Of a stretch of 42,801 bases of DNA, positions 1-6,691 are shown piece after piece. This stretch comes from Lachnospiraceae bacterium. GTDB lineage: Bacteria; Bacillota; Clostridia; Lachnospirales; Lachnospiraceae. Made by a program: the position numbers and the translations under genes. Below the pieces are notes generated by a model. That model worked only from the letters and a program-made list of their open reading frames with translations, searched no databases and was not told where the DNA came from. The DNA is taken from contig SVEA01000019.1 in the NCBI GenBank assembly GCA_015057615.1, forward strand, positions 1-42,801, read 5' to 3'. Numbering within the stretch: the first letter of the stretch is position 1; the number at the start of each line of letters is the position of its first letter.

Positions 1-438
1 AATTAATTCTGGCAATGTACCTAATAGATAACTATACTGATTTACTGCAAACTGCTGCAGATTTCCATAATCATAAGTTACTGTTCCAGACTGTGAACCT
101 ACAATGATGATATCTTTCCCCGCGATCTCCATATTATGAATTGCATTATTTAAATATGTAATAGTATCATATTCATGGATACTGACCGTACTGTTATACC
201 CCATTGGAAATACATAGTCCATACCAAATAGTAATGCACTTGGTTCTGTACCAATTTGACCTATGTTGTAACCCATTTGAACGAATCGTTTTCTCAGCAT
301 CAATTGTAATGTATATTTCCCTTGCTTTGAACTAGTTCCAAATACACCAACAATCAGTTTAGTCATTCGATATAACTTTCCAAATCGATTCCATGATACA
401 TCAGTTTTATCTACATGCGGATATTGAACTAGTTTCAT
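1..438 (-). CDS. P-loop/DUF1611-like peptide-maturation-type protein (partial, C-terminus off the edge)
   Basis: An open frame of 146 codons reads from an ATG at 438 to the left edge without a stop. The start has AGGAAAAG about 8 bases upstream. The protein opens MKLVQYPHVDK, then has a nucleotide-binding-like segment LIVGVFGTSSKQGKYTLQL at about residues 27-45. Next comes LRKRFVQMGYNIGQIGTEPS, then LFGMDYVFPMGYNS. A hydrophobic strand DIIIVGSQSG follows at about residues 108-117. A Rossmann or P-loop strand followed by a Gly/Lys/Thr turn and a QIGTEP segment recalls DUF1611-type proteins and the clostridial TIGR04066-type peptide maturation proteins found beside radical-SAM peptide systems. 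This is recalled resemblance, not a search result. It sits 14 bases beyond a broken S8 protease and in line with an ABC exporter and a Cys-rich peptide, which supports a peptide-modification locus. The C-terminal part is outside the window, so its function cannot be fixed. Confidence 0.6.
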   Translation of the reverse strand, partial: MKLVQYPHVDKTDVSWNRFGKLYRMTKLIVGVFGTSSKQGKYTLQLMLRKRFVQMGYNIGQIGTEPSALLFGMDYVFPMGYNSTVSIHEYDTITYLNNAIHNMEIAGKDIIIVGSQSGTVTYDYGNLQQFAVNQYSYLLGTLPELI

Positions 439-452
439 TTGATCTTTTCCTA

Positions 453-740
453 CTATATAATTAAATTCTTTTCATCTACTCCGTTCTCAATCCCAATCAA
501 CTTTATATTTATTATTTTAATATTGCTAATCTTTCTTAGTATATTATATACAGCTGTTCCATGCCCATATTAGTCTTCAAAGTCCTTTCTAATTTTGCCA
601 TTTTCACATGAAAAACCCAGTATTGGCTCATAACTAGCTCTTTTTTTATCAATATGAACTCCACTGTCAATTATTACTGCTGTAACCTTGTCCATATCAA
701 TACTATTTATTTGTTGAAATATTGCGCTATGCAATCTCAC
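453..740 (-). pseudogene. S8 (subtilisin-like) peptidase fragment with an internal stop
   Basis: Reading from a GTG at 740 (AAGGATG just upstream, overlapping the end of the exporter gene) or an ATG at 695, the frame shows the subtilase Asp box VTAVIIDSGV. It then reads IRKDFED, a TAA stop at 570-572, and the His box YGHGTAVYNIL in the same frame. The frame continues through KISNIKIINIKLIGIENG to a TAG at 453-455. D-x-GHGT is the family His-box pattern, so the stop replaces a single residue inside a conserved motif. The part that should carry the catalytic Ser is absent and the next gene starts 14 bases later. So this is an inactivated and truncated protease, unless the stop is a sequencing error or is read through. 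Proteases of this type trim leader peptides in some peptide natural-product systems, which fits the neighbouring exporter and Cys-rich peptide. Confidence 0.7.
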
Positions 741-2511
741 TCACATCCTTATAAAATTCTGCCTGCTTATTATACATTTCATAATATAATGCATCTTGAT
801 TACGCATTAATTCATTATGTGATCCAGTCTGTACGATCTCTCCATTATGAAACACAAATACTACATCACAATATTTTGTAATAGACAATCTGTGAGAAAT
901 AAATACAATACCTCTATTTTGAACATTGTGATTTATAGTATTGTAAATTTCATACTCCATTAATGGATCCAATGCTGAAGTGGGTTCATCAAGAATTAAA
1001 ACTTGGCTATTCTTATACAATGCTTTTGCAATCATAATTTTTTGCTGCTCTCCACCTGATAATTCGAGACCATCGCGTTCAAATTCTTTTGATAAAATCG
1101 TATTCATTTTGTTCGGTAATGAAAATACTTTATTTTTCATATTTACTACATCTAATATTTTTATAACTTTATCCTTATCGCCATTTTCATTCGTCGATAC
1201 ATTTTCAAGAACAGAAAAAGCTTTGATATGGTAATCTTGAAATACCGCTGAAAAGAGGCGAATATATTCTTCATACTTAATCGTATTTATATCAATGCCA
1301 TTTAACAGAATATGCCCCTCTGTAGGCTTATATAGTCGCAAAAGAAGTTTTATAAATGTTGTTTTTCCCGAACCATTTGTTCCTACAATTGATATTTTTT
1401 GATTGCTGCAAAACTTGACATTAATATTTTTCAATACAAATAAATCAACACCGGGATATTTAAAACTAACATTCGAAAATTCAATTGTAAACTCTTGATC
1501 TTCTTTATATGTGAGTCCCTCATGACGAGATTCTTCAGCAAGATTTATTAACGTCATAAGTTCTTCAATATATTTACTATAATTTTTCAGACTTACAACA
1601 CTACCTGAAATATTAATCAAGCAATTAGTTAGCTGACTAATAGATGCAATAAGCATGCTAAATCCACCAATAGTAATCTGTTTGACATAAACCTTATAAG
1701 CCAAATATAAGTACATTCCACCTTCTTGTGCGACATTAAAAATCGTGGTCAATGTATTTAACCGTAAAAACTTAATCGTAATCGTAAATAACTTATGTAA
1801 ATACTCTTTGTTAAACTTGCTATACTTATCTACAAGATAATCGGATTCGCCAAATACACGAATTTCTTTACCATATTTAAAATTTTGCATCAAATTCATT
1901 AAGTAGCTTGATTTTCTTTGATACGGTGCTGCTTCTTTATGCCATGCATAATCATAATTTTGTATCTTTCTATTGCATATTACGTTAATAAATACAACTG
2001 CTAAAATGATACCAATAATCAAAATATTAAGACTTGATAGAACATAAATAAGACCAATCGCAGTTAATATATTAGTAATTGATTGTGCTAAAGAGTAAAA
2101 GATTGACTCACAATACTTGGGATCCTTCGTTCTTTCAAATAAATCAAGAATCTCTGTATTTTCTATTTTATCATAATCAATTGACATCACTTTTTTTCCC
2201 AAGTAAGTGTTGTGTTTACAACTAAATGAATTCCACGTGTTCGTAACACAGGTATATAAGATACGTAATAATAAATTAATTGTCATATTTAGAATAATCA
2301 TAAGAATCGAAATTTTACATACTCGTATCCAAGTTTGATTATTAAGTGGATTCATTGTTAATAAATCAATAATTAGCTTTGGAAAAATAATCATGATAAA
2401 TGGCTTAATTGCTTCAAGTATAATTTGCGGAATTCGAACCAATACATATATTCTCTCTATCTTCCATATATACTTCATTATGAAAATAAAACGCTTAATA
2501 TCTTGCCGCAT
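727..2511 (-). CDS. ABC exporter, fused membrane and ATPase domains
   Basis: This is a half-transporter ABC exporter of 594 residues from the chosen start. The N-terminal 300 residues hold five or six hydrophobic membrane segments. The ATPase domain has Walker A GTNGSGKTT (about residue 377), signature LSGGEQQ (about 484), Walker B VLILDEPTSALD (about 505) and the H-loop FISHRLS (about 539). No N-terminal C39 peptidase domain is present, so leader removal would need a separate protease, such as the broken S8 gene just downstream. An in-frame ATG exists at 2583, but I prefer the ATG at 2511. It has GAAAGGTG five bases upstream, and the longer version would overlap the Cys-rich peptide frame that ends at 2555. 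Export of a small peptide is the likely role, inferred from context. Confidence 0.88.
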   Translation of the reverse strand: MRQDIKRFIFIMKYIWKIERIYVLVRIPQIILEAIKPFIMIIFPKLIIDLLTMNPLNNQTWIRVCKISILMIILNMTINLLLRILYTCVTNTWNSFSCKHNTYLGKKVMSIDYDKIENTEILDLFERTKDPKYCESIFYSLAQSITNILTAIGLIYVLSSLNILIIGIILAVVFINVICNRKIQNYDYAWHKEAAPYQRKSSYLMNLMQNFKYGKEIRVFGESDYLVDKYSKFNKEYLHKLFTITIKFLRLNTLTTIFNVAQEGGMYLYLAYKVYVKQITIGGFSMLIASISQLTNCLINISGSVVSLKNYSKYIEELMTLINLAEESRHEGLTYKEDQEFTIEFSNVSFKYPGVDLFVLKNINVKFCSNQKISIVGTNGSGKTTFIKLLLRLYKPTEGHILLNGIDINTIKYEEYIRLFSAVFQDYHIKAFSVLENVSTNENGDKDKVIKILDVVNMKNKVFSLPNKMNTILSKEFERDGLELSGGEQQKIMIAKALYKNSQVLILDEPTSALDPLMEYEIYNTINHNVQNRGIVFISHRLSITKYCDVVFVFHNGEIVQTGSHNELMRNQDALYYEMYNKQAEFYKDVSEIA

Positions 2512-2554
2512 AAATTCACCTTTCTTCTTAATTCCCACTATAACTTTCTGTATA

Positions 2555-2671
2555 TTAGCAATTATTTCCTGGAGAGCATTCATTACCTAAAGTACAGTTA
2601 TTTCCAAGCTTATTTTCTTCAGCATTCTCTCCCCACTTTTTTCCTTTTGGTAATATATTTTGTTCACCAAT
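2555..2671 (-). CDS. Candidate Cys-rich precursor peptide (start unresolved)
   Basis: Immediately upstream of the exporter, 43 bases before its start, a 38-codon open frame ends with GNNCTLGNECSPGNNC and a TAA. The three Cys are spaced C-X5-C-X5-C and embedded in a repeated G-N/P-G-N pattern, with the last Cys at the C-terminus. Upstream of them is an acidic/Asn-rich stretch, WGENAEENKLG. Such a Cys pattern next to an exporter, a protease and a P-loop maturation-type protein looks like a ribosomally made, modified peptide precursor. The frame has no ATG, GTG or TTG after the upstream stop. Translation could use an ATT, or a one-base change in the A-run near 2640-2650 could join it to a frame beginning MYFKLVNKIYY. 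It may therefore be a broken precursor. I do not recognise the family. Confidence 0.42.
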   Translation of the reverse strand: MGEQNILPKGKKWGENAEENKLGNNCTLGNECSPGNNC

Positions 2672-2886
2672 TTAAAATACATTTTAGAGCAAAAGAACAA
2701 AAATCTATATATTATTTTCTTCGTCGGAAACAAACCTAAATTTTATATAGATGCCTCAAAGAAAATCTATAAAGTTATTAGATCTTTGACCTTGTCTAAA
2801 ACAGGAATTATAATGACTTAAATAATCATAATTTTCTATATTAATCCATTATCGTCATTGCCAGTATTTTCTCTATGTGCTTATAT

Positions 2887-2915
2887 ATTATAGTTCTAAT
2901 TGACATTAATTACAA
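2887..2915 (-). promoter_or_regulatory. Sigma-A type promoter for the peptide/exporter locus
   Basis: Read on the minus strand, TTGTAA (2910-2915) is followed after exactly 17 bases by TATAAT (2887-2892). It points toward the Cys-rich peptide and exporter, leaving a leader of about 210-230 bases. The stretch is very AT-rich, so chance matches are likelier here, but the spacing and the perfect -10 support it. Confidence 0.5.
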
Positions 2916-3082
2916 TTTTTTATATAATTTTGTAATTGCTTTCATCGGTTTTGGTGATATTGTACATATATTACTCATTTTTTAATTAAATATTATATTT
3001 AATAATAATTTATTTCTTAATACTTTCATTGTATACATCAACTTAGGTCATTATTAACCGCCCAGCCCATGGCGGGCAAACT

Positions 3083-3111
3083 AAAAAAGGAGCGGGATTC
3101 AGAGGAATCCC
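3083..3111 (-). terminator. Rho-independent terminator
   Basis: On the minus strand a perfect 7-bp stem GGGATTC/GAATCCC (3105-3111 and 3094-3100) with a 4-base loop is followed by GCTCC and six T (3083-3088). It separates the remnant region at 3160-3640 from the exporter locus. Confidence 0.6.
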
Positions 3112-3177
3112 ACCCTAACTATTGACACAGAGCCCTCAAAAAAGATCCCCTGTTTCTAAGAGTTTCTTTTAAATATG

Positions 3178-3420
3178 CTTTATTATTTGGTCATAAGTTG
3201 GTCGTAAATCTTGACCTTTATTTTCTCAAACCCGCATAAATACAGGGTATAATTTACATGTTCTTCCTCATCTGGATTAATAAAATGTCTGTTTTGCCAT
3301 AAATGACTGGTCATCATTTTCGAAAGATTCTCCTTCATTATAGTCATAACACATATCAGCAAAAAATTCAGTAAATACCAAAACCTCTTGATTTACATCT
3401 CCGGTTTTACGTTTACCTTT
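3178..3420 (-). pseudogene. Unidentified decayed coding remnant
   Basis: Two overlapping minus-strand frames read like protein but have no credible start. One contains VLVFTEFFADMCYDYNEGE and stops near 3285. The other contains HFINPDEEEHVNY then TLYLCGFEKIKVKIYDQL and stops near 3180. The change of frame around 3290-3330 suggests a gene broken by an indel. I do not recognise either part. The stretch between this and the peptide locus (2916-3080) is AT-rich and I see no gene in it. Confidence 0.3.
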
Positions 3421-3598
3421 CGGGCTTAAGTTTGATATGTAACCTTACCCACCTAATCGCCTTATCAAGTTCCTGTTCGTGTCATAAGAATATAGCTCTC
3501 CAAGTCATTACAGACACCAACTTGTGGTTCACTACACTTGGCGGTAAATACCCATGGCTAGACTTTCACTAGCTAGATTAGTGCATTGCCTGCCACAC
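3410..3598 (-). ncRNA. Possible group II intron RNA remnant (5' part)
   Basis: On the minus strand the stretch begins GTGTG at 3598, matching the GUGYG 5' end of group II introns. It runs through TAGCTAGTGAAAGTCTAGCC, then CCGCCAAGTGTAGTGAACC, then a segment ending ACACGAACAGGAAC. This GTGAAAGT stem-loop and the Gly/Ala-rich non-coding layout resemble domain I of bacterial group II introns as I remember them. I find no domain V and no reverse transcriptase frame, so it would be a truncated remnant. The assignment rests on pattern memory only. Confidence 0.35.
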
Positions 3599-3711
3599 AA
3601 AAAAAGGACTGATTATCTACCTACCAATCCTAATGAAAGTAATATTTAAATGCTTAAATAAAGTTCAAATCTCCAGCAATCTGCAATTGATTTTAATATA
3701 ATATTCTAGGT

Positions 3712-3784
3712 GATTTGCGTAAACTTCGCCAAAGATTGTTGTACGCAAATTCTGTTTTGCGTATACGCAAATTTTACGCAAATC
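3712..3784. repeat. Nested inverted repeats of an 8-mer (iteron- or operator-like)
   Basis: The octamer TTTGCGTA or its complement TACGCAAA occurs five times in 70 bases, at 3714-3721, 3742-3749, 3756-3763, 3764-3771 and 3775-3782. The two central copies form the perfect 16-bp palindrome TTTGCGTATACGCAAA. The outer copies lie in a perfect 12-bp inverted repeat GATTTGCGTAAA (3712-3723) / TTTACGCAAATC (3773-3784). No gene overlaps it. Such an arrangement suits a protein-binding site (regulator operator, replication or recombination site of a mobile element), but no partner protein is visible nearby. Confidence 0.7.
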
Positions 3785-3836
3785 GAGTCAAGTTTCCATA
3801 TCGATTCACGAGGTTTTACGAGGTTTTCAAATCAAA

Positions 3837-3898
3837 ACCAAAAAGGCTCTAAAATTCTGTAAACAGCATATATGCAATCGTTACAGGCTTTTAGAGCC
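3837..3898 (-). terminator. Terminator-like nested hairpin after tsf
   Basis: A perfect 10-bp outer stem GGCTCTAAAA/TTTTAGAGCC (3889-3898 and 3845-3854 read on the minus strand) is followed on the minus strand by TTTTTGG. Inside are an inner CTGTAA/TTACAG pair and the palindrome GCATATATGC (3866-3875). It lies about 90 bases past the tsf stop and would end the rpsB-tsf transcript. The 34-base interior is long for an intrinsic terminator. Confidence 0.6.
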
Positions 3899-3988
3899 TC
3901 CTATAAAGTCATTATTAAATTATACTAAATTAACCTTACTGACCCATTTGTTTCGCAATCTTCTCAAAAAAGTTGCTTTTAGGCTTTC

Positions 3989-4921
3989 TTAGTTTCCCAT
4001 CTGCTTTGCAACTTCTTCGGCGAAGTCTTCGCTCTTCTTTTCAAGACCTTCACCGGTCTCATAACGAACAAAACGCTTTACAGATACTGGAGCACCAGCC
4101 TCTTTGGATACATTTGCAAGGTATTGGCGAACGGATAAGTCGCCATCCTTAACATATACCTGGTCAACTAAGCAGATTTCCTTTAATTCTTTCTTTAAAC
4201 GGCCTTCGAGCATTTTCACAAGAATATTTTCAGGCTTCTTGGAATTGCTAGGATCGTTTTTAATTTGAGCTAATAGAATTTCTCTCTCATGTGTAAGGTA
4301 ATCTGCAGGTACTTCTGCTTCACTTACATATTTCGGAGACATAGCAGCGATCTGCATTGCAATGTTTTTTGCTGCTTCTTTCGTCACATCATTATTTACG
4401 GAAGTCTCAACTTCTACAATAATACCGATTCTTCCGCCGCCATGAATATAAGATGTTACGAAGCCATTTCCTGCTTCAATTTTCTCAAATCTTCTGATAT
4501 TCATATTTTCGCCGATAACAGCAATCATGGAAGATAATTCTTCCTGAACGGATAAAGAGGTATCCAGTGCCCAAGGCTCAGCAAGGAACTCGTCCACGTT
4601 TGCTGCTTTTGTTTTAGCAGTCTGCGCTGCAACTGCTGCAACATATTCTCTGAACTTTTCATTCTTTGCAACGAAGTCTGTCTCACTGTTCACTTCTACG
4701 ATAGATGCAATCTTACCATCTTCACTAATATAGGCATCTACAATACCTTCTGCTGCAATTCTGCCAGCTTTCTTCTCTGCTGCAGCAAGTCCCTTTTCTC
4801 TTAAGAACTCAACTGCTTTATCCATATCACCTTCCGTAGCAGCTAATGCTTTCTTACAATCCATCATTCCCGCTCCGGTTAATTCTCTTAATTCTTTTAC
4901 CATTCCTGCAGTAATATTCAT
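3989..4921 (-). CDS. tsf: Translation elongation factor Ts
   Basis: EF-Ts is the guanine nucleotide exchange factor for EF-Tu. The 310-residue product opens MNITAGMVKELRELTGAGMM and continues DCKKALAATEGDMDKA. This is the conserved N-terminal UBA-like domain, and the TDFVAKNEKF motif follows at about residues 79-88. Length and motifs match the full-length family. I chose the ATG at 4921 because the longer frame would begin with a TTG inside the GGAGG ribosome binding site. It is co-directional with rpsB upstream, the usual pair, but a perfect hairpin at 5012-5038 lies between them. The usual downstream genes pyrH and frr are not here; AT-rich accessory DNA follows instead. Confidence 0.98.
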   Translation of the reverse strand: MNITAGMVKELRELTGAGMMDCKKALAATEGDMDKAVEFLREKGLAAAEKKAGRIAAEGIVDAYISEDGKIASIVEVNSETDFVAKNEKFREYVAAVAAQTAKTKAANVDEFLAEPWALDTSLSVQEELSSMIAVIGENMNIRRFEKIEAGNGFVTSYIHGGGRIGIIVEVETSVNNDVTKEAAKNIAMQIAAMSPKYVSEAEVPADYLTHEREILLAQIKNDPSNSKKPENILVKMLEGRLKKELKEICLVDQVYVKDGDLSVRQYLANVSKEAGAPVSVKRFVRYETGEGLEKKSEDFAEEVAKQMGN

Positions 4922-5002
4922 TCTATTTCCCTCCAATATAAATTTGTTCCTATATTTTACGTTCCGATAAAAATGAATCTATCTTATTATTTCCCTACGC
5001 TA

Positions 5003-5038
5003 TTTATAAAAATGCTTCAACCAAATTGGTTGAAGCAT
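5003..5038 (-). terminator. Intercistronic terminator/attenuator between rpsB and tsf
   Basis: A perfect inverted repeat of 13 bp arms (ATGCTTCAACCAA / TTGGTTGAAGCAT, 5012-5038) around one central base is followed on the minus strand by TTTTTATAAATAG. It starts 8 bases after the rpsB stop and lies about 90 bases before tsf. It should stop or slow part of the transcription into tsf, lowering tsf relative to rpsB. Confidence 0.75.
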
Positions 5039-5045
5039 TCACATA

Positions 5046-5801
5046 CTATTCTGTAACCGCTTCTTCCATCTCAGCATCCACGGATGCTTCCTCAGCTTCT
5101 GCAGTATCATTTAACTGCATTCCCTGATTTGCTTCGATAACAGCGTCAGCCATCTTAGATACAATTAATTTAACGGCTCTGATAGCATCATCATTACCCG
5201 GAATTACATAATCTAATTCTTCCGGATCACAGTTTGTATCTGCAATACCAACTAAAGGTATACCAAGGTTATGTGCTTCCTGAATACAAATTCTTTCCTT
5301 TTTTGGATCTACTACGAAGATGATATCAGGGATCTTCTTCATATTCTTAATTCCGCCAAGGTTCTTCTCAAGCTTATCCCATTCCAGCTTTAATTTTATA
5401 ACTTCTTTCTTAGGAAGTACATCAAATGTACCATCCTCAGACATCTTCTCGATTTCTCTTAATCTCTCTATTCTGCTACGAATGGTTTTGAAGTTGGTAA
5501 GCATACCACCTAACCATCTTTCATTTACATAAAACATACCGCAGCGTTCTGCCTCTAACTTGATTGCATCTTGCGCCTGTTTCTTTGTACCTACAAAAAG
5601 AACACTTCCGCCATCAGCAACAACATTCTTAATTGCTGTATAAGCCTCATCTACTTTACCTACTGATTTCTGTAAGTCAATAATGTAGATTCCGTTTCTC
5701 TCTGTGTAGATGTACTCCGCCATTTTAGGGTTCCATCTTCTTGTTTGGTGTCCAAAATGTACACCGGCTTCCAATAATTGTTTCATTGAAATAACGCTCA
5801 T
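5046..5801 (-). CDS. rpsB: 30S ribosomal protein S2
   Basis: S2 is a small-subunit ribosomal protein. The 251-residue product opens [20 protein letters not shown], continues RRWNPKM, and contains [11 protein letters not shown] and the conserved [13 protein letters not shown], all S2 signatures. Residues 165-200 contain [12 protein letters not shown] and [15 protein letters not shown]. The C-terminal tail after about residue 225 is acidic ([17 protein letters not shown]) and variable in the family. A GGAGG motif precedes the ATG at 5801. The gene has its own promoter about 110 bases upstream (5910-5938). It lies downstream of the flagellar operon as in Bacillus subtilis, but separated from it here by an accessory island. 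Confidence 0.98.
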   Translation of the reverse strand: MSVISMKQLLEAGVHFGHQTRRWNPKMAEYIYTERNGIYIIDLQKSVGKVDEAYTAIKNVVADGGSVLFVGTKKQAQDAIKLEAERCGMFYVNERWLGGMLTNFKTIRSRIERLREIEKMSEDGTFDVLPKKEVIKLKLEWDKLEKNLGGIKNMKKIPDIIFVVDPKKERICIQEAHNLGIPLVGIADTNCDPEELDYVIPGNDDAIRAVKLIVSKMADAVIEANQGMQLNDTAEAEEASVDAEMEEAVTE

Positions 5802-5909
5802 AATTTTACCTCCATTTGGTTTATATCTTCCGCATACATCACATCCCAGACAGACCAGTGATTGGCACCGTGCCCAAAATCCATATGCGTGTGTTATTTA
5901 GACGTTGAG

Positions 5910-5938
5910 ATTATACCATAATACAGTAGCCTTTGCAA
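5910..5938 (-). promoter_or_regulatory. Sigma-A promoter of rpsB-tsf
   Basis: On the minus strand TTGCAA (5933-5938) and a perfect TATAAT (5910-5915) are separated by exactly 17 bases, with a GG before the -10. The transcript would have a leader of about 100 bases to the rpsB ATG. That leader contains GC-rich complementary stretches (GGGCACGGTGCC, CACTGGTCTGTCTGG) that could hold an autoregulatory fold, but I cannot identify a known ribosomal leader. Confidence 0.8.
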
Positions 5939-6003
5939 GTTCTTTTTGTTTTAGCCAGCTCTGAAAGGTAAATCTTTTTATATCCTCAATTGAAAAAGTA
6001 AAA

Positions 6004-6685
6004 CTCATGTCTTTCTGCCTCTTTGCATCCTCCCCATTATTCTATATGAAGTCACTGCATATGCTGCATACCAGATCAGAGCCAAAATATATTTTTGCTT
6101 CCAGTACATCGTTATGGTAATTCACCTTTTCCTGCTCTTCCCTTTGTTGTGATGACATTCCAGGCACTTTTCATTTATCCGCCTGTTACCGGAATAAAGC
6201 TGCGTCCCGTCTATTATGATAAGCCATTTCTTCATGAATTTTACATCATCAAAGCTTTTTCTGCGAATCAGCTGATATACCATGTCTTGAATTACTTTTT
6301 GTAACTCATCAGGATTCAACCGTTCCAGATATTCGTTTTCGGTTACATGATGTGGCAGGTATTCATCCAAATCCACTCCCATAAACGCTGCGATATTGTC
6401 TATAATCTGCTGATTGTTAAATTTGTCTGTCATATCCTTATCCTTCATGCTTGTAATACCGGCGATGCCTTTATAATAGAGCTGTCCCAGCATAATCCGA
6501 TTTGTATATGTGATATAACCCTGATGTCTTGGATCGACTGTCTGGCCAAATCTGTTGAATAAATCAGGACAAAATCTTCTCTGGACCATATTACATGCCT
6601 TAATTGGATTCTTTTCAAGGGCTTTCGCAGCCCTATCTTCTTTTCTTCCCATTGTATACCTCTCTGCGAAAAAGTTTTTCTTCAT
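6004..6685 (-). pseudogene. Transposase remnant (frameshift, stop and 3' truncation)
   Basis: The first part (187 codons) reads MGRKEDRAAKALEKNPIKAC, then MVQRRFCPDLFNRFG, GYITYTNRIMLGQLYYKGIA, NEYLERLNPDELQKV and IIIDGTQLYSGNRRINEK. It looks like the N-terminal half of a DDE-type transposase that I associate with Lachnospiraceae; the D in VDGT/IDGT is a likely catalytic Asp. Near 6130 the frame breaks. In another frame the protein continues VNYHNDVLEAKIYFGSDLV, hits a TAG stop after SDFI, then resumes NNGEDAKRQKDMS and ends about 6006. The C-terminal half is missing. It is a dead insertion sequence placed between the secreted-protein gene and the rpsB promoter. The likely original start is the ATG at 6652. 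Confidence 0.85.
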
Positions 6686-6691
6686 GATATG

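Noticed and set aside
2512-2583. 24-residue N-terminal extension of the ABC exporter, slightly like a MoxR-type ATPase N-terminus
   Set aside because: It overlaps the Cys-rich peptide frame and the intergenic gap, and a good ribosome binding site serves the ATG at 2511. The resemblance is short and likely chance.
5802-5905. Known ribosomal-protein leader upstream of rpsB
   Set aside because: Some GC-rich complementarity is present, but I cannot match it to any described S2 leader.
5951-5975. CTCTGAAAGGTAAA shared with 10453-10467, near the two IS relics
   Set aside because: A 13-base AT-rich match without the other parts of an inverted repeat. It could be an IS end but cannot be shown.
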